Shown: positions 32,338-42,078 of the stretch, one piece after another
Layout: each line of letters begins with the position of its first letter
Position numbering within the stretch: position 1 is the stretch's first letter
Assembly (NCBI GenBank): GCA_046328715.1
Contig: JAXLWB010000020.1
Coordinates: 62,001 to 126,000 of the forward strand
Direction: 5' to 3'
DNA length: 64,000 nucleotides
Source: JAXLWB01 sp046328715
GTDB taxonomy: Bacteria; Chloroflexota; Anaerolineae; Caldilineales; Caldilineaceae
Translations under genes and position numbers: made by a program
The notes under the pieces: generated by a model
Databases searched by the model: none
Seen by the model: the letters and a program-made list of their open reading frames with translations, nothing else
What the model was told of the DNA's origin: nothing

Positions 32338-33240
32338 TTATTGCTTCATCTTCGGGTCGAGTGCATCGCGTAAGCCATCACCCAAAAACGAGAAACCTAA
32401 CATAGTGAGCCCAATTGCCAATGAGGGAAATGTCGCCAAGTACCAGTAACTGCGAATATACTGTTGAGATTCTCCAACCATGCGTCCCCAACTTGGGGTG
32501 GGTGGGCTAATCCCCACACCGATAAAGCTGAGCGCCGCTTCCGTAAAAATGGCACTGGGAATGCCAAAGGTCACCGCCACAATGATCGGTGTCAGTGCAT
32601 TGGGCAGCAGGTGGCGTATGATAATGCGCGAGGATGGACTGCCCACGGCATGTGCAGCGGTGACAAATTCCTTCTGACGTAAAGAAAGAAATTGTGCGCG
32701 CACCAAGCGGCAGATCGTCACCCAACTAGTCAATCCCAGGGCAATAAAGATATTGAGCAAGCCTGCACCCAAGGCCGACATGATCAAAATGACAAAAAGC
32801 AGGGTGGGGAAGGCATACATAACATCGACAATGCGCATCAGGTATAGATCGATCTTGCCGCCATAGAATCCTGCCACAGCTCCAAGCGGTACGCCAATCA
32901 AGAGTACCAAAACCTGCGAACCCAATCCCACCAGCATGGAAATGCGTGCCCCATAGATGATCTGACTTAGTAAGTCATGGCCCAGCGCATCCGTACCAAA
33001 CAAATTTTTGATGTTGGGAAATTGATAGCCAGCCGAAAAATCAGTGTATTCGTATGAGTACGGGGCAATGAAATTGGCAAAAATAGCTAGGAAGAGGAAG
33101 ACGAGTACGATGGTTCCACCCAAAACTGCTAGTTTGTTGCGAATCAAACGCTTCCAGGCATCGGTCCAAAGGTTGGATTCTTTGTGGAGCTTAAGTGTAG
33201 GCTCAGATTTTTCGCTTGCAGACATGGTTGCTGCGGTCAT
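32338..33240 (-). CDS. Peptide ABC importer permease, OppC/DppC type
   Basis: 300 residues; AGGAG 6 nt before ATG 33240. A cytoplasmic N-terminus (LWTDAWKRLIRNKLAVLGG) is followed by six membrane helices, the first VLVFLFLAIFANFIAPYSYE being the OppC-type N-terminal helix. The loop NLFGTDALGHDLLSQIIYGA and the EAA loop TAAHAVGSPSSRIIIRHLLP are typical, as is GISPPTPSWGRMVGESQQYI. It pairs with the OppB-type gene 42 bp upstream. Confidence 0.9.
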   Translation of the reverse strand: MTAATMSASEKSEPTLKLHKESNLWTDAWKRLIRNKLAVLGGTIVLVFLFLAIFANFIAPYSYEYTDFSAGYQFPNIKNLFGTDALGHDLLSQIIYGARISMLVGLGSQVLVLLIGVPLGAVAGFYGGKIDLYLMRIVDVMYAFPTLLFVILIMSALGAGLLNIFIALGLTSWVTICRLVRAQFLSLRQKEFVTAAHAVGSPSSRIIIRHLLPNALTPIIVAVTFGIPSAIFTEAALSFIGVGISPPTPSWGRMVGESQQYIRSYWYLATFPSLAIGLTMLGFSFLGDGLRDALDPKMKQ

Positions 33241-33282
33241 GAAATACTCCTAAAATGTAGAACAAGAATCATTCTTGTTCTA

Positions 33283-34212
33283 CTAATCAAATCGAATACG
33301 TGGGTCTAGCCAGCCGTAAATCAAATCGACCACGAGATTCATGATCCCAAGAAAAGCGCCATAGAGAAGAATTACCGCCATGATCATGTTGTAATCGCGG
33401 GCGCTCATACTCGTGACAAAATACTTTCCCATGCCAGGGATCGAATAAATGAACTCAACAAAGAACGAGCCAGTGCCGATCGCCGCAAAGATCGGGCCGA
33501 GGAGTGTCACCACAGGAATAAGGGCATTCTTGAGAATATGGCGAATTACCACCATATTTTCACCGAGCCCTTTGGCGCGTGCCGTGCGTACATAATCTGA
33601 GCGGATGACTTCGAGTACACTCGATCGTGTATAGCGGGCGATCACTGCCATTTGCCCTAGACCAAGCGTCAATGTCGGCAAAATCCAGTGGCGTGGTGTA
33701 TCGAACCCGGAGACTGGCAAAACTTTGAGCGTGATACTGAAGAGCAAGATGAATAAGATTGCGATCACAAAGTTCGGCAGACTGACACCGAGGGTGGCAA
33801 TAATGACACACAGGTAGTCAATCCAGCTATTCTGTTTGATCGCAGCCAGCACCCCCAACGAAATTCCTACGACTGTAGCAAAAACAAAGGCCATCGTCCC
33901 TAACCAAAGCGAAACACCAAAGGTATTGCCAATGATCTCGGCAACGGTGCGGGTTTTGTAGGAGTATGAGAGGCCAAAGTCGAGGCGGACTGCGTTCTTG
34001 ACAAAGGTCAGGAACTGCACATACAGCGGCTTGTCAAGTCCATACTTCTCGGCAAGATTCTTCTGTAGTTCGGGTGGGAGAGAGTTTGCATTCGGGGCTG
34101 CCGGGTCTAGTGGACTACCTGGCGTAGCATGCATCACCAGAAATGTAATTAGCGCCATCACCAAAAGCGTAGGGATAAGCCAAATCAAGCGTTCAACAGC
34201 GAAACGCAGCAC
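33283..34212 (-). CDS. Peptide ABC importer permease, OppB/DppB type
   Basis: 309 residues starting at GTG 34212, supported by GGAGG 5 nt upstream. FAVERLIWLIPTLLVMALIT is the first membrane helix; TPGSPLDPAA, KYGLDKPLYVQFLTFVKNAV and LDFGLSYSYK are the OppB-type periplasmic stretch; the EAA loop is VRTARAKGLGENMVVIRHIL. First gene of the operon; transcription should come from the sigma-A promoter at 34358-34386. No OppD/OppF ATPases are in the window, so the transporter depends on ATPases elsewhere. Confidence 0.9.
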   Translation of the reverse strand: MLRFAVERLIWLIPTLLVMALITFLVMHATPGSPLDPAAPNANSLPPELQKNLAEKYGLDKPLYVQFLTFVKNAVRLDFGLSYSYKTRTVAEIIGNTFGVSLWLGTMAFVFATVVGISLGVLAAIKQNSWIDYLCVIIATLGVSLPNFVIAILFILLFSITLKVLPVSGFDTPRHWILPTLTLGLGQMAVIARYTRSSVLEVIRSDYVRTARAKGLGENMVVIRHILKNALIPVVTLLGPIFAAIGTGSFFVEFIYSIPGMGKYFVTSMSARDYNMIMAVILLYGAFLGIMNLVVDLIYGWLDPRIRFD

Positions 34213-34357
34213 GCTGACCTCCGTGAGTTATCGTTTGTTCAAGTTTCTGAAATTGTGCCGCCGCAGTTTCAACGCGTGATAACTTTGTTCATTGGGATCG
34301 ATATCACGTTGGCGTAGGCAAACACAAGTGAGATGACATTCTGTACCTGTAGAAAAG

Positions 34358-34386
34358 ATTGTATAAGAATCATGTAAAGTTGTCAA
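34358..34386 (-). promoter_or_regulatory. Consensus sigma-A promoter of the peptide importer operon
   Basis: TTGACA (34386-34381), 17-bp spacer, TACAAT (34363-34358) on the minus strand. The start of transcription should be near 34351, giving a leader of about 140 nt to the GTG of the OppB-type gene. Confidence 0.8.
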
Positions 34387-34445
34387 TCAGGCAAAATGCA
34401 CAAGAGATTATTGGACGCTGTGGTGCGTAAATTGCAGCAGCGTTC

Positions 34446-34549
34446 AGAGCCCCACGCGTCAGCACGGGGATCCCCTTACCGACGTGCGGGGTTCAGAGTC
34501 CCATGTGTTAGCGCAGAGGAGTCCCCTTACTGACGTGCGGGGCTCCGAT
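34446..34549. repeat. Two tandem CAGAGCCCC-type palindromes
   Basis: CAGAGCCCCACGCGTCAGCA...GACGTGCGGGGTTCAG and a second degenerate copy (CAGAGTCCCATGTGTTAGCG...CTGACGTGCGGGGCTC). Related units lie at 18903, 45080 and 48640. It occupies the gap after the racemase-type gene; 34213-34554 otherwise holds only the promoter above. Confidence 0.6.
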
Positions 34550-34554
34550 TGCCA

Positions 34555-35694
34555 CTACTTGACCAGATTATCTCGAATATAATCAAAGTTGATGTCCTGT
34601 CCCAATCCTGGCTCTTGGGAGACATGAACAAAGCCTTCGTCGTCCATCGGATCGGCCAGTTTGTTGAGCCAGGGCTGCGGCTTTTCCCAGTCGATGAAGG
34701 GGTGGAGCAATCCACGCTCGTAGAAGGTGGTATTTTCGATGGCGCAGATCACATGCAGATTGCCAACACCGCCGCCATGGACCTCCATGTTCATGCCAAA
34801 TGACTCGGCCAAATGGGCGATCTTCATCAGCGGTGTGATGCCACCGACATCGCCAATCCCGCCGCGCACAATGTCGCAGGCCCCTGCCTTGATCCATTCA
34901 GCGCGAGCATGCATTTTGCCCTCTGCGGTTTCCGGACCACAGATATTGAGTAATGTATTTTCGCATAGCCAAATATAGGAAGACATACTGTGCTCATCCA
35001 TCGGCTCCTCCATCCAGGCATAGTCGAGCTTTTCCAATTCACGAGCCAGATAGAGGGCGTCGTTGCGGCTGTAATAGTGGAAGGGATCGAGCATCAGTGG
35101 CACATCGGGACCAACCGCCTCACGCACGGCGGCGCAGGCAGCAATGTCCTTTTTGGCGTTCGGTGCGCCCTTGTAGGGCGGTTGCCAGGTGTGCAACTTA
35201 TAGGCTGGATAACCGCGCTCTTTGACACACAAGATCGCATAGCGGGCGTAATCCTCCGGTGTCGCCAGACCGCCTTCCAGGTCGTCGCCACACATGGTAC
35301 TGGCATAGGCAGGCACCTTGTCGCGCACCGCACCGAGCAGTTTGTGGACCGGCTGCCCCGTCACCTTACCCTTGATGTCCCACAGCGCACAATCAATTGT
35401 GGTCAGATGTTTGTCCGTTAACGTCGTCAGATTGAGTCGTTGTCGCTCCTTAAGCAAGTGCCAGATCTTCTCGTTGTAGAAAGGATCGGCCCCGATCAGA
35501 ATTGACCGGACCAACTCCAATGTAGCGCTAGACATGCCCGCAAAAAAGTGCCCTTCAATGCCTTCATCGGTCTTGATCGTGGTTAAGCTGGCGACCGCTT
35601 CATGCTCCGGCCCTGGATGTCCATGACCATCGGTGTCGCGCACGGTGTTGGAAATGTAGCGAAAGTTCTGGACGGAAATGTCAGTAATCTTCAC
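34555..35694 (-). CDS. Enolase-superfamily enzyme, mandelate racemase/acid-sugar dehydratase subgroup
   Basis: 379 residues; start GTG 35694 with AAGGAA 7 nt upstream. The capping domain is followed by a barrel with the K-x-H pair of the mandelate-racemase subgroup (YPAYKLHTWQPPYKG), metal ligands in MLDPFHYYSRNDAL and WMEEPMDEHSM, then GPETAEGK, and a late His in FGMNMEVHGGGVGNLHV. It abstracts a proton alpha to a carboxylate, so a sugar-acid dehydratase or epimerase is most likely. It lies upstream of the peptide importer but is separated by palindromes and a promoter. Confidence 0.85.
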   Translation of the reverse strand: MKITDISVQNFRYISNTVRDTDGHGHPGPEHEAVASLTTIKTDEGIEGHFFAGMSSATLELVRSILIGADPFYNEKIWHLLKERQRLNLTTLTDKHLTTIDCALWDIKGKVTGQPVHKLLGAVRDKVPAYASTMCGDDLEGGLATPEDYARYAILCVKERGYPAYKLHTWQPPYKGAPNAKKDIAACAAVREAVGPDVPLMLDPFHYYSRNDALYLARELEKLDYAWMEEPMDEHSMSSYIWLCENTLLNICGPETAEGKMHARAEWIKAGACDIVRGGIGDVGGITPLMKIAHLAESFGMNMEVHGGGVGNLHVICAIENTTFYERGLLHPFIDWEKPQPWLNKLADPMDDEGFVHVSQEPGLGQDINFDYIRDNLVK

Positions 35695-35799
35695 GGCGTA
35701 TTCCTTTCTAGGTGAGGCGGGTGAGTTGATGGGAAAATCTCAAAATAGACGTGCGATGGTGGCGGTTTTTGACTCGCCAGGGGAGATCGCAGTGCCATT

Positions 35800-35827
35800 T
35801 TGACCTTTGTGCTGCGTATTATACAAT
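35800..35827 (+). promoter_or_regulatory. Sigma-A-like promoter of the CHAT gene
   Basis: TTGACC (35800-35805), 16-bp spacer, TACAAT (35822-35827), giving a start near 35834 and a leader of about 55 nt. Confidence 0.6.
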
Positions 35828-35888
35828 ATACATAGGTTGATTCGCCACCAAGAATTTGCTTTGCCTCGTGTGAACGATGGATCTTCCC

Positions 35889-37202
35889 ATGAACAAACTC
35901 AGAATCTTGTTTCTTGCTGCCAATCCATCCGATCTTGTGCATCTACAAATCGATGAAGAAATCCGCTCGATAACGAACAAGCTTCGTGCTTCTGACTTGC
36001 GCGACCGGATCGAGATCGTCACCGCCTTTGCCGCGCGCAGCGATGATCTGTTGCAAAGCTTTAACGAACATAAACCACACATCGTCCATTTTAGTGGCCA
36101 CGGCAACGACGCAGGCGAGCTGATGTTTGTCGGTGATTCTGGCCAGCCTGAGCCAGTCAGCCAAAGAGCAATTTTGGAGCTTTTTCGAGTGTTACACCAA
36201 GAGTGCCGCGTGGTTTTACTAAACGCTTGTTATTCACTGGAGCAGGCACAGGCGATTGCAAGTGTGGTCGATTGTGCGATCGGGATGAAGGCAGAACTGA
36301 TTGATGAGGCAGCGATCCTCTTTGCCGCTTCCTTCTATCGAGCGATTGGGTTTGGTCATTCGATTCAAAATGCCTTTGACCAGGGTAGAGCTGCACTGCT
36401 TTTGAAGGGAATCCCACTTGAGGATGCGCCCACTCTCCTCGTAAAAACAGGGGTGGACGCCAACAATATTCTTCTCGTCTCTGACCAGTCGACTGAATCA
36501 CCCTACTTGCCTCCATTGGTCAGTAAGCCGGAGCTGTACGACCCGGGAGCGCTGTATACCGTAACTGCAGTCACTCAGGAAGAACCGGCGCTTCAACTCA
36601 GGATACCGCGTTTCCGCAGTGACTGTGTTGTATTCACTTTAAGCGTGACCAATCCCAATCTGATCGACATGGGGATTCAGCAGTTGTTTGTTGACGTTTT
36701 GTCCTATCGGGCGGTGAACATTATCGACGAAACTGGTGGGCTCTTGGGAGGTGTCCCATTTCGCCGCTATGCTTGTTTGCTTGCACCTCAAGCCGGACAG
36801 TATCGCTGCCAGGCACTTTCGGCTGAATATGACTACATTCGTTTGAGAAACGGCGAGATGGAAGAATTCTTAGTCAATGTCCAGGTTGAGCAGGCAGGTG
36901 TCTACGCCATTAAGATAGGGTTTCATTACACGATTGGCGGCGAACAGCGAGCCCTGCTCTGCCACAATACCGCCTATCAAGCCTATTTTTCAGCGGACGT
37001 TGGCCAAAGTCGCTTGGATCGCTGGCGTGCATCGGATTGGCCGCGCAGTTGGGTTGGTGCCCATCGTGGCCAGTGGAATCATGCCGACTGGGAAGCACTA
37101 CTCAATGATCTGCGCCAGTCGATCTACTGGCCAATGGAATCCAGGGAAGTTGGACTGGTATTGGAAGAGCTAAAACGTGAGTGGCACGCTCGTTATGGTT
37201 GA
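35889..37202 (+). CDS. CHAT-domain (caspase-like) protein with beta-rich C-terminus
   Basis: 437 residues from ATG 35889; a start 12 nt upstream is possible. The N-terminal 190 residues form a CHAT domain: KLRILFLAANPSDLVHLQID, the catalytic His in IVHFSGHGNDAGEL (H67-x3-H71) and the catalytic Cys in VVLLNACYSLEQAQ (C114), followed by AIGFGHSIQNAFDQGRAALL. The C-terminal 230 residues are beta-rich (SDCVVFTLSVTNPNLIDMGI, VNVQVEQAGVYAIKIGF) with a short helical tail and match no domain I know. CHAT proteins are proteases in defence and conflict systems; no target such as a gasdermin is adjacent. Both catalytic residues are present, so activity is plausible. Confidence 0.8.
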   Translation: MNKLRILFLAANPSDLVHLQIDEEIRSITNKLRASDLRDRIEIVTAFAARSDDLLQSFNEHKPHIVHFSGHGNDAGELMFVGDSGQPEPVSQRAILELFRVLHQECRVVLLNACYSLEQAQAIASVVDCAIGMKAELIDEAAILFAASFYRAIGFGHSIQNAFDQGRAALLLKGIPLEDAPTLLVKTGVDANNILLVSDQSTESPYLPPLVSKPELYDPGALYTVTAVTQEEPALQLRIPRFRSDCVVFTLSVTNPNLIDMGIQQLFVDVLSYRAVNIIDETGGLLGGVPFRRYACLLAPQAGQYRCQALSAEYDYIRLRNGEMEEFLVNVQVEQAGVYAIKIGFHYTIGGEQRALLCHNTAYQAYFSADVGQSRLDRWRASDWPRSWVGAHRGQWNHADWEALLNDLRQSIYWPMESREVGLVLEELKREWHARYG

Positions 37203-37283
37203 GGATAATTGTTGGTGGTCTGTGGATGTAGAAGATGCCGCAAATGAGTGAGACAAGCTCACTCGTTTGCGTAGCATTACAGT

Positions 37284-39836
37284 TTAGGCCCAGCGCATCA
37301 ACCCCATCTCATACGGATTGATCATCTCGCTGTGATTCGGGCGCATGCGCACGCCGAGGGCAAAGCGTCCGCTATGGTTGAGTGTAAGATTGCCCTTGTA
37401 GAGCAGGGCATCGTAGTCTTGACCAATCTTGCTGAGTGGGACCACTTCGACCTCTGTGACTTCGCCCTTGCCGTTGGTCGCTCCATAGACCGCTTCGACG
37501 GCGATACTACTTTCGGGAATCCCGTTGAGCCAAGCCCGTGCATTTACGTTGACCGATTCGCCGACGGTCAATTGTGCGCCGTTCTCGGTATTGGCCTCGA
37601 TATGGATCGATCCCCAGCGCTGGCGAACCCCACTCTTCCAGGCGTTGATCTCGCGTGCCAGCTCGAACTGGTTGGCCGCAAAGCGTGTGCCGCTCTTCAT
37701 GGCCGGGGCGTAGAGTTGGTTGACATAATCGACCAACATGCGGCGCATTGAATAGTCGGGGGCACAGGTGCGGATGGCGTTCTTCATCACTCGTACCCAG
37801 CCGTGCGGAATGCCATCGGCACCACGATCAAAGAAAAGCGGGATGATCTCGCCCTCCAGCGTTGTGTAGAGGCTGAGCATGTCGGCCTCGTCTTGCGTAT
37901 TTTCGTCCTTGTATTCGCGCTCCTCACCGATCGACCAGCCGTTGCTGCCGTCGTAGCCTTCCACCCACCAGCCATCGAGTACGCTAAAGTTAGGAATGCC
38001 ATTGAGCGCTGCCTTTTGACCGCTGGTACCGCTTGCCTCATGCGGACGGCGCGGATTGTTGAGCCAAACGTCGACGCCTGAAACAAGATGGCGGGCAACG
38101 TTCATATCGTAGTTCTCGATGAAGAGAATTTTGCCTTCGAACTCAGGGCGCTGACTCATCTGGTAGACATGCTGGATCAGTCCCTTGCCTGGCTCATCGG
38201 CGGGGTGGGCTTTACCGGAGAAGACAAACTGCACCGGACGATCTGGATTATTGAGGATACGGCGGAGGCGCTCTTCATCACGGAAGAGTAGTGTGGCGCG
38301 CTTGTAGGTGGCGAAGCGGCGAGCAAAGCCGATAATCAGCGCATTGGGATTGAGATAGGAGGCAGCTTTGTTGAGTTTGGTCGGCCCTTCACCAAAGCGC
38401 ATATATTGGCGCTTCATCCGTGTGCGGGCAAACTCGACCATCTTGGTCTTGCGCACTTGATGCGCCGTCCACAATTCCCCGTCGGGAATGGCATCGGTGT
38501 TCCAAGTGGCGCGGGCATCGATTTCTTCCAGCCAATCGGCTTGTAGGTATTTGTTGTAGAGATCTCGCAGTTCGGGCTGTAGCCAGGTTTTGCTGTGGAC
38601 ACCGTTGGTCACATGGCCAATTGGCACCTGCGAGACAGGCGTGCCTGGGTAGAGGAATTGCCACATCTGGCGGCTCACTTCACCGTGAAGTTTGCTCACA
38701 CCGTTGGCATAGCCACTCAACCGCAGCGCCAACACGGTCATGCTATATTGTTGACCGCCCCAAGGCATCTCCTGGCGAGCAAAGCCGATAAACTGGTCGC
38801 GGTTGATGCCCAACTGTCCCCAATATTGCCAGAAGAATTTTTCCACCAATTGGAAGTCAAATGAGTCATTGCCGGCAGGAACAGGCGTGTGGGTGGTGAA
38901 GATGCTGCTAGCGCGCACCAATTCGACGGCATCTTGGAAGTTTAAGTTGCTGTTTTGCACATACTCACGTACCCGCTCAAGCCCCAAGAATGCACTGTGC
39001 CCTTCGTTCATGTGCCAAACCGCCGGGCTGTAGCCGAGCGCTCGCACTGCTCGTACGCCGCCGATGCCCAGCACAAATTCCTGACTGATGCGCATTTCAC
39101 GATCGCCGCCGTAGAGACGGGCACTCAACTCGCGGTCCTGCGGGGCATTGCGTTCAACGTCGGTGTCCATCAGGAAGATCGGAATGCGGCCAATTTGGAT
39201 GCGCCAAACCTTCGCATAGACGGTGCGACCGGGAAGATCGACGTTGATGAGGACGGGCTTGCCCTCTTTGTCTACCGCTGGTGTGACCGGCATTTCGGCG
39301 AAGTCGATCTTTTCATATTCGGCCTGTTGGCGACCGTCTTGGTCAATGCGTTGGGTAAAATAGCCTTGCGGATAGAGGAAGCCGACACCTATAAAGGGTA
39401 GACCCATGTCGCTGGCTTCTTTACAGTGGTCACCGCTCAAGACGCCCAAGCCGCCTGAGTAAATGGGCAGGGCTTCGTGTAGACCAAACTCGGCGCTAAA
39501 ATAGGCAATCACCCTTTCCTGATTGCTTGCCTGATGTTTACCAAACCAGGTTGCCGCCTGCGGATTCATATATTCATCAAAGGCTTTACAGACCGAATGA
39601 TAGGCACTGACAAAGGTTGGATTGGCTGCAGCCGCATCTAGCTTTTCCTGGGCGACTTGTTGCAGAAATTTCACGGGATTGTGATTGACTGCGTCCCACA
39701 AGTTCTCGTCAACGTGGGCATAAAGCGCTTGTGCCGCTGGCTCCCAACTCCACCATAGATTGAAGGCGATCTCTTTTAACCGCGCAATTGCCGCCGGCAA
39801 CTGTGGTTGAACCGAGATTCGGGAAATGATATTCAT
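37284..39836 (-). CDS. glgP: Alpha-glucan (glycogen) phosphorylase
   Basis: 850 residues, with the extra N-terminal DUF3417-type segment of the short bacterial phosphorylases (IARLKEIAFNLWWSWEPAAQ). FSAEFGLHEALPIYSGGLGV and LSGDHCKEASDMGLPFIGVG bind substrate; NEGHSAFLGLERV, TTHTPVPAGNDSF and EASGTSGQKAALNGIPNFSV are GT35 marks, the last holding the pyridoxal-phosphate Lys. It releases glucose 1-phosphate from alpha-1,4-glucans in the cytosol. AAGGAA is 6 nt before the ATG. It stands alone, without other glycogen genes. Confidence 0.95.
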   Translation of the reverse strand: MNIISRISVQPQLPAAIARLKEIAFNLWWSWEPAAQALYAHVDENLWDAVNHNPVKFLQQVAQEKLDAAAANPTFVSAYHSVCKAFDEYMNPQAATWFGKHQASNQERVIAYFSAEFGLHEALPIYSGGLGVLSGDHCKEASDMGLPFIGVGFLYPQGYFTQRIDQDGRQQAEYEKIDFAEMPVTPAVDKEGKPVLINVDLPGRTVYAKVWRIQIGRIPIFLMDTDVERNAPQDRELSARLYGGDREMRISQEFVLGIGGVRAVRALGYSPAVWHMNEGHSAFLGLERVREYVQNSNLNFQDAVELVRASSIFTTHTPVPAGNDSFDFQLVEKFFWQYWGQLGINRDQFIGFARQEMPWGGQQYSMTVLALRLSGYANGVSKLHGEVSRQMWQFLYPGTPVSQVPIGHVTNGVHSKTWLQPELRDLYNKYLQADWLEEIDARATWNTDAIPDGELWTAHQVRKTKMVEFARTRMKRQYMRFGEGPTKLNKAASYLNPNALIIGFARRFATYKRATLLFRDEERLRRILNNPDRPVQFVFSGKAHPADEPGKGLIQHVYQMSQRPEFEGKILFIENYDMNVARHLVSGVDVWLNNPRRPHEASGTSGQKAALNGIPNFSVLDGWWVEGYDGSNGWSIGEEREYKDENTQDEADMLSLYTTLEGEIIPLFFDRGADGIPHGWVRVMKNAIRTCAPDYSMRRMLVDYVNQLYAPAMKSGTRFAANQFELAREINAWKSGVRQRWGSIHIEANTENGAQLTVGESVNVNARAWLNGIPESSIAVEAVYGATNGKGEVTEVEVVPLSKIGQDYDALLYKGNLTLNHSGRFALGVRMRPNHSEMINPYEMGLMRWA

Positions 39837-39859
39837 GGTTAATTCCTTGAAGAAAAAAG

Positions 39860-39946
39860 GCAGTGAGACAGTGGGACAGTCAGTCAGTAGGACAGTGCGA
39901 CAGTGTAACCTGTACTGTCCGACTGTCCGACTGTCTTACTGTCCTA
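39860..39946. repeat. Quasi-palindrome of GACAGT words
   Basis: Left arm AGTGAGACAGTGGGACAGTC and more copies, right arm GTACTGTCCGACTGTCCGAC and ACTGTCTTACTGTCC. Each arm is a run of one 6-9 nt word or its complement. It sits just upstream of glgP. Confidence 0.65.
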
Positions 39947-40070
39947 CTTTAACTCGTTTCATGATCTGCTAAATGTATGATTCCACATGCGTGCAAACGG
40001 TTGCACATTGCAGATTGTAGCTGAAAGCGATAAGGATTACAAATGAGGAGGGAGGAAAGAGTAACCACCT

Positions 40071-42002
40071 CTACAAATTTTCAATCTCCACTGGCTCGAC
40101 TGCATCGCCTAAGGTAAAACCGAAAACCTTGGAGTAGAAGTACAGCTCGGCATCCAGCGAACGTTTGATATTTTCGGCCTTGCGAAAGCCGTGCTGCTCC
40201 CCGGCAAATTCCAGATAGGCGACGGGCAGTTCCTTGTATTTGAGGCTGTCAAACATCTGGCGGGATTGTTCTGGAGGCACAACGCGATCTTCATCACCCT
40301 GAAAGAGGATGAGTGGACAGGAGATCTGGTCGGCATGGTGAATCGGTGCCCGTTCGATGTAACGTTCGCGTTGGGCGGGATAGGGACCGATCAGACTGTC
40401 CAGATAGCGCGACTCAAATTTATGTGTATCCCTGGCCAATGCCTCAGGATCGCCCACGCCGTAATGGCTGGCCCCCGCTTTGAAGACATTGCGGAAGGCG
40501 AGAGCGCAGAGTGTGGTATAGCCGCCTGCGCTGCCGCCCGTGATCATCAGTCGCTTGCCATCGACTTTGCCTTGGGCGACCAGGTAGAGTGCACCATTGG
40601 TGCAATCATCAACATCGACAATACCCCATTGATCGTTGAGCCGCTGACGATAAGCTCGACCATAGCCCGAGCTGCCCCCATAATTGACATCGATCACCGC
40701 AACGCCGCGGCTGGTCCAATATTGGATATGGATATTGAGTGCCGAATCCGTCGCATAGGTCGGACCACCATGGCTAATAACCAGCAGTGGCGGTCGTTCA
40801 TGGTCAGGCGCGACGAAATCTTTGTTTTGAGGAGGATAGAAGAAAGCATACGCAGTCAATCCACTTTCGGTAGGAAATTCAATCGCCTGTGGAATCGAGA
40901 GATAGCCTGCGTCGACGTCTACTGTACTGTTCTGTTGCAAACATTCAAACTGGCGCGTGCGTAGGTCAAATTTGACCAACGAGGTCGCTTCCTGTGCAGA
41001 ACCAGCTAAGAAAAGTGCCTGGCCATCGGCTGCGCAGATAGCACTGATCTGTGTGTAGGGTGTTGTCACTTCTTCAAAGTGTAAGGTAGTCGTGTCGATC
41101 AGCGTCAGGTGAGAGAATCCATGCTGCGTATACGTGCAAATCAACTGCTCGGCTGAGGCAAAGGCATAGGTTGACATGGCGAAGACCCAGCTCGGAAGCC
41201 CAAACTCCGCTTCCATCGGGCAGAGTGCCTCAACGATACCATTTCGCCAACGATATAGATTCCACCAGCCCGTGCGGTCCGAGACAAAATAGAGGACACC
41301 CTCTGGCGACCATTGCGGTTGAAAGATCGACTCCGTCTTGCCACCTGCGATCTGTTGCGCGTTGACAATCGATCCACCTTCATCCAACTCCGCGAGCCAT
41401 AGTTCGCAGCCATCCCACGGCATATTAGGGTGATTCCAGGTGAGCCACGTCACCTGTTGGCCGTTGGGGCTAAGCCGAGGCGATGAATAGAAGTCATTGC
41501 CTGAAACCAGTACGGTTCCACCTTCTGCGTCGCCTGCGCAGTTGACCTTAGCAATCGTATTGATCGCTTCGCCCGGTTGGCGATGATCCTCACGTACACA
41601 GAAGAGCAGGTTGCGCTTGGTATCCACGCAATAGTCGGCATAGCGTAGTTCGGTCGTTGGTGTAAGCGGTTCGGGCGCAGAATCGCCGCTTTGACGGTAG
41701 ATCCGTTGATCGGTGAAATTGGAAAAGTAGAGTGTGCCTCCTGCCACGGCATAGGCACCGCCACCATACTCATGCACGCGCGTGCGCACATTGGTGGTCG
41801 GCAATGTACGCTCGATCTGTTTCCCTTCTGCATTGTGTTGGATCACCGTAACCCGACCTGCTTCCTTGGGGCGATGCTCCAGCCAAAAGATATTGGTCCC
41901 ATCGAAGCGTGGCTCGTTTAGATCAATTGAATCCGCCACGATCAGGTCGGACGTGATCGGAGAACGCCATGTCCCATAGGGCGCAAGCTGCGGTTGTGTC
42001 AT
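40071..42002 (-). CDS. S9-family prolyl oligopeptidase / acylaminoacyl peptidase
   Basis: 643 residues. The N-terminal 370 residues have WD-like propeller motifs (SGNDFYSSPRLSPNGQQVTW, SIFQPQWSPEGVLYFVSDRT). The alpha/beta hydrolase part contains HGGPTYATDSALN, the nucleophile in MITGGSAGGYTTLCALAF, the Asp in LILFQGDEDRVVPPEQS and the His in EFAGEQHGFRKAENIKRS. It removes dipeptides or acyl-aminoacids from peptides, fitting the nearby peptide importer. No signal peptide, so cytosolic. Confidence 0.9.
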   Translation of the reverse strand: MTQPQLAPYGTWRSPITSDLIVADSIDLNEPRFDGTNIFWLEHRPKEAGRVTVIQHNAEGKQIERTLPTTNVRTRVHEYGGGAYAVAGGTLYFSNFTDQRIYRQSGDSAPEPLTPTTELRYADYCVDTKRNLLFCVREDHRQPGEAINTIAKVNCAGDAEGGTVLVSGNDFYSSPRLSPNGQQVTWLTWNHPNMPWDGCELWLAELDEGGSIVNAQQIAGGKTESIFQPQWSPEGVLYFVSDRTGWWNLYRWRNGIVEALCPMEAEFGLPSWVFAMSTYAFASAEQLICTYTQHGFSHLTLIDTTTLHFEEVTTPYTQISAICAADGQALFLAGSAQEATSLVKFDLRTRQFECLQQNSTVDVDAGYLSIPQAIEFPTESGLTAYAFFYPPQNKDFVAPDHERPPLLVISHGGPTYATDSALNIHIQYWTSRGVAVIDVNYGGSSGYGRAYRQRLNDQWGIVDVDDCTNGALYLVAQGKVDGKRLMITGGSAGGYTTLCALAFRNVFKAGASHYGVGDPEALARDTHKFESRYLDSLIGPYPAQRERYIERAPIHHADQISCPLILFQGDEDRVVPPEQSRQMFDSLKYKELPVAYLEFAGEQHGFRKAENIKRSLDAELYFYSKVFGFTLGDAVEPVEIENL

Positions 42003-42078
42003 GTTGTTAGGCCTTTGGTTGACTTTGGTTTACAAGGTCGATGAAATATGGGTTACCAGTGACGCCTTGCCCTTGAAT

